64,000 bases of DNA from Oxalobacteraceae bacterium OTU3CAMAD1 (GTDB lineage: Bacteria > Pseudomonadota > Gammaproteobacteria > Burkholderiales > Burkholderiaceae_D): assembly GCA_024123915.1 (NCBI GenBank), contig CP099650.1:1426001-1490000 (forward strand). Direction: 5' to 3'. Within the stretch, counting starts at the first letter, position 1. Every line of letters begins with the position of its first letter. The notes beneath the pieces were generated by a model. It saw only the letters and a list, made by a program, of their open reading frames with translations. It was not told where the DNA came from and made no database searches. Both the position numbers and the translations under genes were made by a program. This document shows, piece after piece, positions 42,095-52,164 of the stretch.

Positions 42095-42982
42095 GTGAAA
42101 TCTTTCAAAGAAAACCGCTTCCTCTACATCGCCATCGGCATCTCGGTGGTTGCGCACGCCGCCATGCTCGCGGTGCGCTTTGTCGCTCCGACGCCGGCGC
42201 CGGTCAAACCCACCGATCCCGGCCTGGAAGTCATCCTCGTCAACGCCAAGCACAGCAAAGCACCGCTGAAGGCCGAGGCGCTGGCCCAGGCCAATCTGGA
42301 CGGCGGCGGCAACGTCGACAAGGGCCGCTCCAAGTCGCCGCTGCCGGACATGCGCAAAACGGAGGACGGCGAAAGCATCAAAGCCTCCAAGCGCCGCATC
42401 GCCGAGCTCGAGGAACGCCAGCGCAACTTGCTGACCCGCGTGGCCAAGCCCGATCCGTTCAACGCGCCGCCGGTGACCGAAAAGACCGCGCCCGATCCGC
42501 TGCCAAGCGGAGCCGACCTGCTTGATTCGAGCAAGGCGATCGCCCGCCGCGCCGCCGAGATCAGCGAAACCATCGAAGACCAGAACAAGCGCCCGAAGAA
42601 GACCTTCATCACGCCGAGCACGCGCGGGGTTGGCTACGCGATGTACTACAAATCGCTGCAAAAGCGGATCGAAGATATCGGTACGCTGAACTTCCCCCAG
42701 AAAAACGGCCGCAAGCTGTACGGTCAGCTGGTGTTGTCGATCCCGGTTTTCCAGGACGGCACGATCTACGAGAAAGAAGGTGGCATCAAGATTGACCGCA
42801 GCTCCGGCAACGCCGCGCTGGACGATGCCGCCGTCAACATCGTGCGCCGCGCGGCGCCGTTCGGCAAGTTCCCGCCGAACATGCTGTCGGCCGACAAGGA
42901 CGATCTGTGGGTGATCGTCACGACATTCAAATTTACCCGCGATGACAAACTACAAGCCGACATGAGCGGCGGAGGACGATGA
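42095..42982 (+). CDS. TonB-family energy transducer
   Basis: A 295-residue protein. An N-terminal transmembrane helix ([17 protein letters not shown], about 12-28) leads to a charged periplasmic linker and a C-terminal TonB-like domain (from about 205: [20 protein letters not shown]). The start is GTG 42095. It would pass proton-motive energy to outer-membrane receptors such as the one at 553. No exbB or exbD lies beside it. Its stop overlaps the aroE start; this order (RNB, tonB, aroE, mtgA) is shared by related Burkholderiales. Confidence 0.88.
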   Translation: MKSFKENRFLYIAIGISVVAHAAMLAVRFVAPTPAPVKPTDPGLEVILVNAKHSKAPLKAEALAQANLDGGGNVDKGRSKSPLPDMRKTEDGESIKASKRRIAELEERQRNLLTRVAKPDPFNAPPVTEKTAPDPLPSGADLLDSSKAIARRAAEISETIEDQNKRPKKTFITPSTRGVGYAMYYKSLQKRIEDIGTLNFPQKNGRKLYGQLVLSIPVFQDGTIYEKEGGIKIDRSSGNAALDDAAVNIVRRAAPFGKFPPNMLSADKDDLWVIVTTFKFTRDDKLQADMSGGGR

Positions 42983-43803
42983 CGATGGATCGCTACTGCG
43001 TGTTCGGCAACCCGATTGCCCATAGCAAATCGCCCGAGATACATGCCGCCTACGCGGCCCAGACCGGCCAGGAACTGCACTACGAAAAACGGCTGGCGCC
43101 GCTGGACGGCTTTGCCGCCGCCGTGCACGCCTTCATCGCCGAAGGCGGCCTTGGGGCCAACGTCACCTTGCCGTTCAAGCTGGAGGCGGTCAAGGTCGCC
43201 AACGCGCTGACGATACGCGCGCAGGCCGCCGGCGCCGTCAACACCTTGCACTTCACCGAGGACGGCATCATCGGCGACAACACCGACGGCGCCGGCCTGG
43301 TGGCGGACATCGTCGGCAACGCCGGCGTGGCCATCACCGGCAAGCGCGTGCTGCTGCTGGGCGCCGGCGGGGCGGCGCGCGGCGCCGTGCTGCCGATCCT
43401 GGAGCATCGCCCGGCGCAGCTGGTCATCGCCAACCGCACCGTGGCCACGGCCGTGGTGCTGGCGGAACAGTTTGCGGCGTTGGGCGGCGAGGGCGTGGTG
43501 TCGGGCTGTGGTTTCGCCGACATCGAGGGCGGCTTCGACATCGTCATCAACGCCACCGCCGCCAGCCTGAGCGCCGAGGTGCCGCCGGTGTCGCCTTCGG
43601 TGTTCGCGCCCGGCGCGCTTGCTTTCGACATGATGTATGCAAAGTCCCCCACCGTATTTTTGCAGTTTGCCGACCAACACGGCGCACGGCTGCGCGACGG
43701 CCTGGGCATGCTGGTGGAGCAGGCGGCCGAGGCGTTCAGCGTCTGGCGCGGCGTGCATCCGGCCACCGGCGACGTGCTGCAACGCCTGCGCGACCAGCTA
43801 TGA
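42979..43803 (+). CDS. aroE: Shikimate dehydrogenase AroE
   Basis: A 274-residue NADP-dependent enzyme that reduces 3-dehydroshikimate. The substrate loop is [12 protein letters not shown], the catalytic lysine lies in [12 protein letters not shown], and the paired aspartate in NTDGAGLV. The cofactor loop is [10 protein letters not shown]. The ATG overlaps the tonB stop, and the mtgA start overlaps its stop. Confidence 0.97.
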   Translation: MTMDRYCVFGNPIAHSKSPEIHAAYAAQTGQELHYEKRLAPLDGFAAAVHAFIAEGGLGANVTLPFKLEAVKVANALTIRAQAAGAVNTLHFTEDGIIGDNTDGAGLVADIVGNAGVAITGKRVLLLGAGGAARGAVLPILEHRPAQLVIANRTVATAVVLAEQFAALGGEGVVSGCGFADIEGGFDIVINATAASLSAEVPPVSPSVFAPGALAFDMMYAKSPTVFLQFADQHGARLRDGLGMLVEQAAEAFSVWRGVHPATGDVLQRLRDQL

Positions 43804-44510
43804 GCGCCGCCAAAGGTGGTAGCAAGTTCGCTTGGGTGAAGTGGATCTTCATCTTGCCGGTGCTGCTGTTCGCGGCGGTGCAGCTGTATTTCTTCTTGCA
43901 GATCTGGTGGTGGATCGACCATAACCCGTCGCGCACCAGTTTCATGCGTCAGCAGGAGTCGGCGTTGCGCGAGAAAAATCCCAAGGCCGAGATCAAGCAG
44001 GTCTGGGTGCCGTACAACCGCATCTCGAAGAATCTTAAGCGCGCCATCATCGCCTCGGAAGACGCCAACTTCTCCGAGCATCAAGGCGTGGATTGGGAGG
44101 CGCTGCAAAAAGCCTACGAGAAGAACACCAAGAAGAGCAAGGTGGTCTCGGGCGGCTCGACCATCACGCAGCAGCTGGCGAAGAATCTGTTCCTGTCCGG
44201 TTCGCGCAGTTATCTGCGCAAGGGCCAGGAGCTGATCATCACCTATATGCTGGAAACCTTGATGGAAAAAGAGCGCATCTTCGAGATCTACCTGAACGTG
44301 GTGGAGTTCGGCAGGGGGATCTTCGGCGCCGAGGCGGCGGCGCAGCATTATTACCGCGTGAGCGCGGCCAACCTGGGCGCGTCGCAGGCGGCCAAGCTGG
44401 CGGTGATGCTGCCCAATCCGCGCTTCTACGACACGCACCGCGACTCCGGCTATCTGGCGCGGCGTACCGGCGTCATCCTGCGCCGCATGGGGTCGGCCGA
44501 ATTACCGTAG
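43800..44510 (+). CDS. mtgA: Monofunctional peptidoglycan glycosyltransferase MtgA
   Basis: A 236-residue membrane-anchored GT51 enzyme that polymerises glycan strands from lipid II. A hydrophobic helix (about 14-36) precedes the GT51 motifs: [15 protein letters not shown] with the catalytic Glu, [16 protein letters not shown] and [10 protein letters not shown]. Length fits the family. It overlaps aroE and is followed by a long REP-like hairpin that may end the transcript. Confidence 0.96.
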   Translation: MSAAKGGSKFAWVKWIFILPVLLFAAVQLYFFLQIWWWIDHNPSRTSFMRQQESALREKNPKAEIKQVWVPYNRISKNLKRAIIASEDANFSEHQGVDWEALQKAYEKNTKKSKVVSGGSTITQQLAKNLFLSGSRSYLRKGQELIITYMLETLMEKERIFEIYLNVVEFGRGIFGAEAAAQHYYRVSAANLGASQAAKLAVMLPNPRFYDTHRDSGYLARRTGVILRRMGSAELP

Positions 44511-44552
44511 GGACCGATGCGGCGAACCGTACCGGTGAAATGACTGCGTATA

Positions 44553-44636
44553 CACGTAGGGGGGATTAGCGCAGCGTAATCCGCCAAGCTCCGTCGGCGG
44601 CTCATGGCGGATTACGCTGCGCTAATCCGCCCTACG
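44553..44636. repeat. REP-like inverted pair, long hairpin
   Basis: Two copies of the dispersed unit (44553-44586 and 44605-44636) face each other and differ by one or two bases over about 32 bp, with an 18-base loop. The unit is the one found at 29263-29409. Placed after mtgA and before the next gene, it could end transcription or stabilise the mRNA end. Confidence 0.82.
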
Positions 44637-44664
44637 AAAACCGGGTTTAAGCGAGGAGATGACT

Positions 44665-45045
44665 ATGCAGCGGCAAAGCGGTTTCGGGTTGATCCAGGTG
44701 GCCATCATCATGGCCTCGCTGGCGGCGGTGGCGATGGCGTTCCTGATGTCGGCGCGGCACGAGCGTAATTTCTTCACCGAGGGCTTGGCCCGGCTTACCG
44801 GCAAGCCGCCGGCGGCGCCGGGTTCGGCCAACGCGGGCGTTGCGCCGCCCGCGCCGGCCGGCGTGCTGCGCAAATGCGTCATCGACGGCAAAACCGTGCT
44901 GTCCGATGTCGACTGCAAGGATGGCAAGGTGGTCAAAGCCATCGATACGCGCGGCATCGAGGCGCCGAAACCGCCCAAGCCGGACCCGGCCGAGTCCGCC
45001 CCGCGGTCGGCAACCGATAAAATGATTGAAAAAGCGACCCAGTAG
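44665..45045 (+). CDS. Small prepilin-like protein with DUF4124-like Cys pair
   Basis: A 126-residue protein. GAGGAG (44653-44658) is 6 bases before ATG 44665; an in-frame ATG 44659 is too close. The N-terminus MQRQSGFGLIQVAIIMASLA resembles a type IV prepilin: a short basic leader, Gly before the cleavage site, Phe at +1 and a hydrophobic helix. The +5 residue is Gln rather than the usual Glu. The C-terminal half has a Cys pair in CVIDGKTVLSDVDC, resembling DUF4124. Product unknown; a minor pilin or pseudopilin is possible. Confidence 0.65.
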   Translation: MQRQSGFGLIQVAIIMASLAAVAMAFLMSARHERNFFTEGLARLTGKPPAAPGSANAGVAPPAPAGVLRKCVIDGKTVLSDVDCKDGKVVKAIDTRGIEAPKPPKPDPAESAPRSATDKMIEKATQ

Positions 45046-45126
45046 GGCGAAAAACCGCGTGGCAGGCTGGCCTCGGCAGGGGCTTTGCGGGTACACTTGC
45101 GCTGTTTCCAGAAGGCTCGCGTACCC

Positions 45127-46092
45127 ATGATTAATGTTTTCGTTCTCCAGAATGGCCGGCTCAACCAGGTGCCCATCGACAGCCGCTCGGACCTGGAACA
45201 GGTTGAGCCGGTATGGGTCGACCTGACCGACCCGACGGACGACGAACGCGCATGGGTCAAAGCCATCTACGGCGTGACGTTGCCGGGCGAGGATGAAGTC
45301 AAGGATATCGAAGCGTCGGCCCGTTATTACGAAGCGGAAAACGGCGACTTGCACCTGCGCACCGACTTCCTGCTGGAAGAGGAGGATGGCCCGTCGCGCA
45401 TCGTCACGGTCGCCTTCATCCTGGCGCGCAAGATGCTGTTCTCTGTCCACACCGACGACCTGCCGGTGTTCCGCCTGGTGCGCATGCGGGCCCGCTCGCG
45501 GCCCGGTTCGATCGCCGACTACATGGACGTGCTGCTGGACTTGTACGCCACCGACGCCGAATACTCGGCCGACGCGCTTGAGGGCATCTATCAGAATCTG
45601 GAAGAGGTCAGCGGTCGCGTGTTGCAGGAACAGTTCACCGACCAGGACGCGGCCGCCGCGCTGAACTCCATCGCCCACGAGGAAGACTTGAACGGCCGTA
45701 TCCGCCGCAACATGATGGATACGCGACGCGCCGTCAGTTTTTTGATGCGCGGACGCTTGCTCAATTCCGAGCAGTTCGAAGAGGCGCGCCAGATTCTGCG
45801 CGACATCGAATCGCTGGACGGCCACACGTCCTTCCTGTTCGACAAGATCAACTTCCTGATGGACGCCACGGTCGGTTTCATCAACATTAACCAGAACAAG
45901 ATCATCAAGATCTTCTCCGTGGCCAGCGTGGCCTTCCTGCCGCCGACCTTGATCGCCTCGATCTACGGCATGAACTTCAAGTGGCTGCCGGAGCTGGAAT
46001 GGTCGTTCGGCTACCCGTTCGCCATCGCGCTGATGGTCACCAGCGCCATCGCGCCGTTCTGGTACTTCCGCCGGCGCGGCTGGCTGAAGTAA
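45127..46092 (+). CDS. corA: Magnesium/cobalt transporter CorA
   Basis: A 321-residue CorA-type channel. A cytoplasmic domain of about 260 residues precedes two transmembrane helices, with the pore signature YGMNFKWLPEL between them. I chose ATG 45127, as the frame upstream (45085) looks random. GAAGG lies about 12 bases before it. The gene is convergent with the chemoreceptor gene; a perfect hairpin lies between them. Confidence 0.93.
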   Translation: MINVFVLQNGRLNQVPIDSRSDLEQVEPVWVDLTDPTDDERAWVKAIYGVTLPGEDEVKDIEASARYYEAENGDLHLRTDFLLEEEDGPSRIVTVAFILARKMLFSVHTDDLPVFRLVRMRARSRPGSIADYMDVLLDLYATDAEYSADALEGIYQNLEEVSGRVLQEQFTDQDAAAALNSIAHEEDLNGRIRRNMMDTRRAVSFLMRGRLLNSEQFEEARQILRDIESLDGHTSFLFDKINFLMDATVGFININQNKIIKIFSVASVAFLPPTLIASIYGMNFKWLPELEWSFGYPFAIALMVTSAIAPFWYFRRRGWLK

Positions 46093-46105
46093 ATCATCGA
46101 GGCGC

Positions 46106-46126
46106 GCGCCGTCATGTTGACGGCGC
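46106..46126. terminator. Hairpin between convergent corA and chemoreceptor genes
   Basis: GCGCCGTCA (46106-46114) and TGACGGCGC (46118-46126) form a perfect 9-bp stem with a 3-base loop. No T-run follows on either strand, so it may stop transcription only weakly or with Rho. Confidence 0.5.
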
Positions 46127-46167
46127 TACCGCTCACCTCGTGTCCGAATGTCAGCCTTGACCCCGAC

Positions 46168-47802
46168 TTAGCCGCGCGCCAGGCGCAGGCTCGGACGGGC
46201 GCTTGCCTTGCCGGGCTTGGCGCGCGGCTGGGCCACGGCGACATGACCGCGATCGCCTTCGAGCTTGAACTGGCCGACCAGGCCGGCCAGGCCCGACGCC
46301 TGCGCCTGCAATTCCTGGGCGGCCGCCGACGCTTCCTCCACCAGCGCGGTGTTTTGCTGCGTCATGCCGTCCATCTCGCCGATGGCGCTGCTCACTTCGC
46401 CGATGCCCTGGCTTTGCTCGGCGCTGGCGATGCTGATCTCACCCATGATCTCGGTCACGCGCTTGACGCTGTCGACCACCGCGTGCATCGTCGTGCCGGC
46501 CTTGAGCACCAGTTCCGAACCGGTGCCGACCTTGGTGACGGAGTCGTCGATGAGCGCCTTGATTTCCTTGGCGGCGGCGGCCGAGCGCTGCGCCAGGTTG
46601 CGCACCTCTGTGGCGACCACGGCGAAGCCGCGGCCCTGTTCGCCGGCGCGGGCCGCTTCGACGGCGGCGTTCAGCGCCAGGATGTTGGTCTGGAAGGCGA
46701 TGCCGTCGATGACGGAAATGATGTCGACGATCTTCTTCGACGATTCGTTGATCGAGGCCATGGTGTCGGTCACTTGCTGCATCACTTCGCCGCCTTCCTC
46801 CGACACCGACGAGGCGGTCTGGGCGAGGCTGTTGGCTTGCTGGGCGTTGCTGGCGTTCTGTTTCACGGTCGAGGTCAACTCCTCCATCGCGGTGGCGACT
46901 TTTTCCAGCGACGACGCTTGCGTGGCGGTGCGGGACGACAGGTCTTCATTGCCGGTGGCGATTTCGGACGAGGCGCTGGCGATCGCGTCCGTGCCCTGGC
47001 GCACCTGGCCGACGATGGACGCCAGGCTGTCACGCATGGTCTTGATGGCGAACAACAGGCTGTTGTCGTCGCCGGCCTTGACGTCGACGGCGATGGCCAG
47101 GTCGCCCTGGGCGATCTTGTTGGCGATGTCGGCCGCGTAGGCCGGCTCGCCGCCCAGTTGCTTGAGCAGCAAGCGCTTGATCAGGCTGGCGATCAGCACG
47201 CTCAGGATGAAGGCGGCGATCGTCAGCCCGATGGTCCAGCTGCGCGCGGTGGCGGCGCTGGCTTCGGACAGGTCGCTGGCTGCGGCCGCTTCTTTCTGTT
47301 CCTGGGTCATCAGCACCGCCATGTCGGCGACGATCTGGCGGCGCAGCGGGCTGCAATCGTTGACCAGGAAGGTGCCGAATTCCTCCATCTGCTTGGCTTC
47401 GCGCAGTTTGCGCGGCTGCTTCAGCGCGTCGGCCATCGTCAGCAGGCCGGCCTTGACCTTGTTGAACTGGGCGTCGCCGCCGAAGCTCGGCGTCATTTTT
47501 TCCACGGCGGCCAGATAAATCGCTTTTTGTTCGTCGACGATGGCCAGTTCCTTGGCCGCCTGCGCGTCGTCGTTGAAGATATAGGCGTTGCGCGCGGCCA
47601 GGCCGGTTTGCGCCAGCGCCTCGCGGGCGACGTACAGCGGCGCCAGGCGGTCGTCGTTGATATGGTCAAGTTTCTTAAAGGCGGCGCCGATCGACGACAC
47701 GCCGAGGATGGAGACGGCGGCGAGGATCAGCATGAAGGCGGTCAGCATGCCAAATCCCAAGCTCAATTGGGTACCAATTTTGAGTTTCTTAAATGCGTTC
47801 AT
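46168..47802 (-). CDS. Methyl-accepting chemotaxis protein
   Basis: A 544-residue chemoreceptor. It has an N-terminal transmembrane helix, a periplasmic four-helix-bundle type sensor (about 35-185), a second transmembrane helix (about 190-210), a HAMP domain and a cytoplasmic signalling domain whose hairpin tip is [25 protein letters not shown]. The start is placed at [18 protein letters not shown]; the frame runs 35 residues further but that stretch looks random. The C-terminus is Pro/Arg-rich without the methyltransferase-binding pentapeptide. Ligand unknown. It is not next to any che gene. Confidence 0.9.
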   Translation of the reverse strand: MNAFKKLKIGTQLSLGFGMLTAFMLILAAVSILGVSSIGAAFKKLDHINDDRLAPLYVAREALAQTGLAARNAYIFNDDAQAAKELAIVDEQKAIYLAAVEKMTPSFGGDAQFNKVKAGLLTMADALKQPRKLREAKQMEEFGTFLVNDCSPLRRQIVADMAVLMTQEQKEAAAASDLSEASAATARSWTIGLTIAAFILSVLIASLIKRLLLKQLGGEPAYAADIANKIAQGDLAIAVDVKAGDDNSLLFAIKTMRDSLASIVGQVRQGTDAIASASSEIATGNEDLSSRTATQASSLEKVATAMEELTSTVKQNASNAQQANSLAQTASSVSEEGGEVMQQVTDTMASINESSKKIVDIISVIDGIAFQTNILALNAAVEAARAGEQGRGFAVVATEVRNLAQRSAAAAKEIKALIDDSVTKVGTGSELVLKAGTTMHAVVDSVKRVTEIMGEISIASAEQSQGIGEVSSAIGEMDGMTQQNTALVEEASAAAQELQAQASGLAGLVGQFKLEGDRGHVAVAQPRAKPGKASARPSLRLARG

Positions 47803-48011
47803 AATATTTTTCCCGGACACGTTGAGTGTTTCCCCAAATGCCTGCGGCAGGCCGGCCAGGGGAAACGGAACCGCAAAGCGGCGACAATGTTTTATTGGCT
47901 GTCGCAAGAGTTGGGCGAGGCCGGATGGATGCTTCTATCGATACATAACTGCTATTGCTAAACTTTTGAACGCGCCGGCGAAGGTGGAGGCGGCGCGTGG
48001 TGTTGCGATCC

Positions 48012-48752
48012 TTAGCGCGGAACGCGGCGCTGAATTTCTTCCGATGCCAACGCCGCCAGTTCGCGCAGGGAGCGCACTTCGCGGTCCCTGAGTTTGCGCG
48101 GTTCCCGGTCCAGGATGCACAAGGTGCCCAGTGGATGGTTGCCGCCGTCGAGCAGCGGAAACGCGGCGTAAAAACGAATATGTGGTTCGCCGATGACCAG
48201 CGGATTGTCCTGGAAGCGTGGATCGCGGGCCGCGTCCTCCACCACGAACAGGCCATCTTGCAGGATCGCGTGGCTGCAGAAAGCCCACTCGCGCGGCGTC
48301 TCGCCCGCTTCGATGCCGATGCGCGACTTGAACCATTGGCGGCGCGAGGTTAACAAACTGATCAATGCCATCGGCGAGTCCGTGACCTGGCTCGCCAGCC
48401 ACGTCAGGCGGTCGAACACCGACTCCGGTGGTGTGTCGACCAGCCGCGCCGCGTCGAGCGCCAGCAGGCGCTGGGCTTCGTCGTGCGCGACCGGATACGG
48501 CGGTGTGGCCGCCGGCAGGAATTCAACGCCGCTGGCGGCCCGGGGCCTGGTCGCGCCCGCCACTGCGGCCTCGCTGCTGCGCTGTTCCATCAGGCAGCGG
48601 ACCGCGCTCAGGCGAACACGGCGGTGGCCGCCGGGCGTTTTCCACGAGGGGATCGCGCCGTTTTCTATCCATAGCTGGGCCGTGCTGACGGCGACGCCGA
48701 GCAACTCGGCGGTTGCGCGCGTGGTCAGGACGGAGTCTTTGCTATGGGGCAT
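48012..48752 (-). CDS. HTH (excisionase-type) and GAF fusion protein
   Basis: A 246-residue protein in two parts. Residues about 8-58 form a MerR/excisionase-type DNA-binding domain (LTTRATAELLGVAVSTAQLWIENGAIPSWKT and GGHRRVR). Residues about 85-245 form a GAF domain (FDRLTWLASQVTDSPMALISL, IGIEAGETPREWAFCSHAILQ). Small-molecule binding could control DNA binding, or the GAF domain may sense light or nitric oxide. Neither ligand nor target is known. It lies upstream of the chemoreceptor gene on the same strand, 209 bases apart. Confidence 0.85.
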   Translation of the reverse strand: MPHSKDSVLTTRATAELLGVAVSTAQLWIENGAIPSWKTPGGHRRVRLSAVRCLMEQRSSEAAVAGATRPRAASGVEFLPAATPPYPVAHDEAQRLLALDAARLVDTPPESVFDRLTWLASQVTDSPMALISLLTSRRQWFKSRIGIEAGETPREWAFCSHAILQDGLFVVEDAARDPRFQDNPLVIGEPHIRFYAAFPLLDGGNHPLGTLCILDREPRKLRDREVRSLRELAALASEEIQRRVPR

Positions 48753-49040
48753 CGGGTTGCTTTCTATCGGGTGGGGCGATCAACACATCTTGGACGTGAT
48801 TGTACTTAATTCCTCCACGGAAATATCCAAATCTGACGAAAATGATGATTTAGTTGTTGATTGGCAACGAAATGATGGTTGTTTGTAATGATTGACGCTG
48901 GCGGATGGGAAGTATCCTCAAAATCGTCATTTATGAAGTATCCGTGTCCTGACGATCATGCAGCGGCTTTCATAACCGTAATAAAGGCGACACTTGTTTC
49001 CTTTAGAATGGCCGCCAGTCTTACTCTCCGGCCATAAGTC

Positions 49041-50771
49041 ATGAACAAGAAACGCCAATTTTTCCCCCGCCAGGTGGTCGAGGCCGGCGGCAACCGCTGG
49101 GATTGGGCGCTGCTGCCCGTCGTGCTGGCCGTGTTCGTGCTGCTGGCCTACGGGGGGCAGCAGATGGCGCGGCCCTACGAGCTCGGCCAAGCGCTGCCGC
49201 TGTCGCTCGATCCGGTCAACCTGCCTTACTACCTGCTGCGCACCACCCTGCGCATGTTCATCGCGCTGGGCGCGTCGGTGGTCTTCGCCTGCGTGTTCGC
49301 CGCGCTGACCACCGAATACAAGCTGGCCGAAAAAGTGCTGGTGCCGTTGCTCGACATCCTGCAGTCGATCCCCATCCTCGGCTTCCTGTCGATCACGGTG
49401 ACGGCCTTCATCGCGCTTTTCCCCGGCAACCTGCTGGGCGTGGAGTGCGCGGCGATCTTCGCCATCTTCACGTCGCAGGCGTGGAACATGGCCTTCTCCG
49501 CCTACCAGGGTTTCCGCAACGTGCCGGCCGAATTGTCGGAGGCGGCCAGCGTGTTCCAGCTCTCGGGCTGGCAGCGCTTCTGGCGCCTGGAACTGCCATT
49601 CGCCATGCCCGGCCTGTTGTGGAACATGATGATGTCGATGTCCGGCGGCTGGTTCTTCGTGGTGGCGTCGGAGGCGATCTCGGTCTCCAACCAGAACATC
49701 AAGCTGCCCGGCATCGGCTCGTACATCGCGCTGGCGATCGAGCGCAGCGACCTGGGGGCGATGGGCTGGGCGGTGTTCGCCATGCTGATCGCGGTGCTGA
49801 TGTACGACCAGCTGTTCTTCCGGCCCTTGCTGGCGTGGGCCGACAAGTTCCGCTTCGAGGAAACCGGCGGCGACACGGCCCAGCAATCGTGGCTGCTCAC
49901 ATGGCTGCGCCGCACCGAGCGCACGCAGGCGCTGGTGGCGTGGTGCGGCGACCTGCTGTCGCGCTCCATCGCGCTGTTCCGCCTGGGGCACGACGGCACC
50001 TCGATCCGCGCGCGCCGCCACACGCAGGCGCGCGGCGCGCAGCGGGTGTGGGACGCGATCATCGCCGCCGTGGTGTTCTACGCCTTGTGGACGCTGGGCC
50101 ATTTCATCAGTACGGAAGTCGGCTGGAGCGAGGTCGGACATGTGTTCGTGCTGGGGCTTTACACCTTGCTGCGCGTGGTGCTGCTGCTGGCGCTGGCGGC
50201 GGTGATCTGGGTGCCGGTCGGCGTCTGGATCGGCATGAATCCGCGCTGGGCCTCGCGCACGCAGGCGGTGGCGCAGTTCCTGGCCGCGTTCCCGGCCAAC
50301 CTGGTGTTCCCGGTGGCGGTGATCCTGATCATGCGCTTCAATCTGAACCCGGACATCTGGCTGTCGCCGCTGATGATCCTCGGCACCCAGTGGTATCTGC
50401 TGTTTAACGTGATCGCCGGCGCCTCGACGATACCGACCGAGCTGCGTCACGCCGCGCAGAACTTCGGCTTGACCGGCTGGCTCAAATGGCGGCGCTATCT
50501 GCTGCCGGCCATCTTCCCCAGCTTCGTCACCGGCGCCATCACCGCGTCGGGCGGCTCGTGGAACGCCAGCATCGTGGCCGAATACGTCAGCTGGGGCAGC
50601 ACCACCGTCAAGGCGCATGGACTGGGCAGCTATATCGCCGAGATGACCGCCACCGGCGACTTCCCGCGCATCGCGCTGGGCATCGGCGTGATGTGCATCT
50701 TCGTCATGGGCTTCAACCACTTCGTCTGGCGCCGCCTGTACACGCTGGCCGAGAGCCGGCTGCATTTCTAG
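49041..50771 (+). CDS. ABC transporter permease with two BPD domains
   Basis: A 576-residue inner-membrane protein with two homologous permease halves. Each half has several transmembrane helices and a cytoplasmic EAA-type loop: PAELSEAASVFQLSGWQRFWRLE in the first and PTELRHAAQNFGLTGWLKWRRY in the second. It resembles the NitT/TauT type in double form. The ATPase gene follows after 24 bases. No substrate-binding protein gene is adjacent. Confidence 0.88.
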   Translation: MNKKRQFFPRQVVEAGGNRWDWALLPVVLAVFVLLAYGGQQMARPYELGQALPLSLDPVNLPYYLLRTTLRMFIALGASVVFACVFAALTTEYKLAEKVLVPLLDILQSIPILGFLSITVTAFIALFPGNLLGVECAAIFAIFTSQAWNMAFSAYQGFRNVPAELSEAASVFQLSGWQRFWRLELPFAMPGLLWNMMMSMSGGWFFVVASEAISVSNQNIKLPGIGSYIALAIERSDLGAMGWAVFAMLIAVLMYDQLFFRPLLAWADKFRFEETGGDTAQQSWLLTWLRRTERTQALVAWCGDLLSRSIALFRLGHDGTSIRARRHTQARGAQRVWDAIIAAVVFYALWTLGHFISTEVGWSEVGHVFVLGLYTLLRVVLLLALAAVIWVPVGVWIGMNPRWASRTQAVAQFLAAFPANLVFPVAVILIMRFNLNPDIWLSPLMILGTQWYLLFNVIAGASTIPTELRHAAQNFGLTGWLKWRRYLLPAIFPSFVTGAITASGGSWNASIVAEYVSWGSTTVKAHGLGSYIAEMTATGDFPRIALGIGVMCIFVMGFNHFVWRRLYTLAESRLHF

Positions 50772-50795
50772 TCGCATTTTTGTATTGGGACCATC

Positions 50796-52079
50796 ATGAG
50801 CACACCTATCGTCGAATTGAAATCGGTCGGCAAACACTTCCGCGCCGCCGACGGCTCCGCGCGCGCGGTGCTGCAGGGCGTGGACTTCACGCTGCACGAG
50901 GGCGAGATCGTCGCGTTGCTTGGCCAGTCCGGGTCGGGTAAATCGACCATGCTGCGCATCATGGCGGGGCTGATCCCGGCCGACGACGGCCAGGTGCTGT
51001 ATCGCGGCATGCCGCTGTACGGCACGGCGCGCGGCATCCGCATGGTGTTCCAGTCGTTCGCGCTGTTTCCGTGGCTGACGGTGCAGAAGAATATCGAGCT
51101 GGGTCTGGAGGCGCAGGGCATGCCGGCGGCGGAACGGGCGCAGCGCGCCGGGAAGGTGATCGATTTGATCGGCCTGTCGGGCTTCGAGGGTGCGCTGCCG
51201 CGCGAGCTGTCGGGCGGCATGCGCCAGCGCGTCGGCATCGCCCGCGCGCTGGTGATGGAGCCAGAGGTGCTGCTGATGGACGAGGCGTTTTCCGCGCTGG
51301 ACGTGCTGACCGGCGAGCGCCTGCGGGAGGAGATCCTGGAGCTATGGCAGTCGGGTCGGATTCCGACCAAGGCGATCCTGGTCGTCTCGCACAACATCGA
51401 GGAGGCGGTGATGATGGCGGACCGGGTGCTGATTTTCGCCAGCGATCCGGGTCGGGTGCGCGCCGAGTTGCCGATATCGCTGCCGCAGCCGCGCAAGGCG
51501 GAGGGGCCCGAGGTGCGCCACCTGATCGACCAGGTGTACGAGTTGATGACGGCGGGGGCGGGGCGGCGCGGCTTGATCAGCGAGAAGGAGGTCAAGCTGC
51601 AGCTGGGCGACCGTCTGCCGCAGGCTAACATCGCGCACATGGAGGGGATACTGCAATTGCTGGCCGAGGAGCCGTTCTCGGGGCGGGCGGATTTGCCGCA
51701 GTTGGCCGAGGAGACGGAGCTGACCGACGCCGAGCTGCTGGAGGTGCTCAACGCGCTCATTTTGCTGGGGTTCGCTTATCTGACCAACGGCGATATTTTG
51801 TTGACGGAGCTGGGCGGGCGCTACGCGGCGGCGGCCAACGCCGAGCGGCAGGCGATGTTCGGGGCGCAGTTATTGGAGCATGTGCCGCTGGTGGCGTATA
51901 TCTGCCATGGGCTCAAGCAGGACAAGTCGGGGGATTTGCCGGAGGAGTTGTTCCTCAAGCTGCTGCGGTTCACGCTCAGCGACGAGGAGGCCGAGCGCGC
52001 GCTGCGCGTGGCCATCGAGTGGGGGCGGTACGGGGATCTGTTCGAGTACAACTTCAATACGGGCGTCATAGAAACTTGA
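50796..52079 (+). CDS. ABC transporter ATPase with AAA-associated C-terminal domain
   Basis: A 427-residue ATPase. Residues 1-250 form the ABC core: Walker A GQSGSGKST, signature LSGGMRQRVGIARAL and Walker B VLLMDEAFSALD. The remaining 170 residues are an AAA-associated C-terminal domain, longer than the usual SsuB/TauB proteins (about 260). Such a domain is known from nitrate/bicarbonate-type ATPases, where it may regulate transport. Ligand unknown. Confidence 0.9.
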   Translation: MSTPIVELKSVGKHFRAADGSARAVLQGVDFTLHEGEIVALLGQSGSGKSTMLRIMAGLIPADDGQVLYRGMPLYGTARGIRMVFQSFALFPWLTVQKNIELGLEAQGMPAAERAQRAGKVIDLIGLSGFEGALPRELSGGMRQRVGIARALVMEPEVLLMDEAFSALDVLTGERLREEILELWQSGRIPTKAILVVSHNIEEAVMMADRVLIFASDPGRVRAELPISLPQPRKAEGPEVRHLIDQVYELMTAGAGRRGLISEKEVKLQLGDRLPQANIAHMEGILQLLAEEPFSGRADLPQLAEETELTDAELLEVLNALILLGFAYLTNGDILLTELGGRYAAAANAERQAMFGAQLLEHVPLVAYICHGLKQDKSGDLPEELFLKLLRFTLSDEEAERALRVAIEWGRYGDLFEYNFNTGVIET

Positions 52080-52111
52080 CGGCACCGCAGCAACCCGCAC
52101 CCCGTTGGCGC

Positions 52112-52139
52112 GGGGTCGTACCCTGATGGGTACGACCCC
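52112..52139. terminator. Strong hairpin between convergent ATPase and hemL genes
   Basis: GGGGTCGTACCC (52112-52123) and GGGTACGACCCC (52128-52139) form a perfect 12-bp stem with loop TGAT. Only short T content follows (TTCGTCTT), so termination is probable but not a textbook case. Confidence 0.65.
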
Positions 52140-52164
52140 TTCGTCTTGGGGTTACGGCCGGGAA

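Noticed and set aside
49004..49009. TAGAAT as the -10 of the double-permease gene
   Set aside because: No -35 hexamer resembles the consensus at 16-18 bases upstream, so it was not listed.
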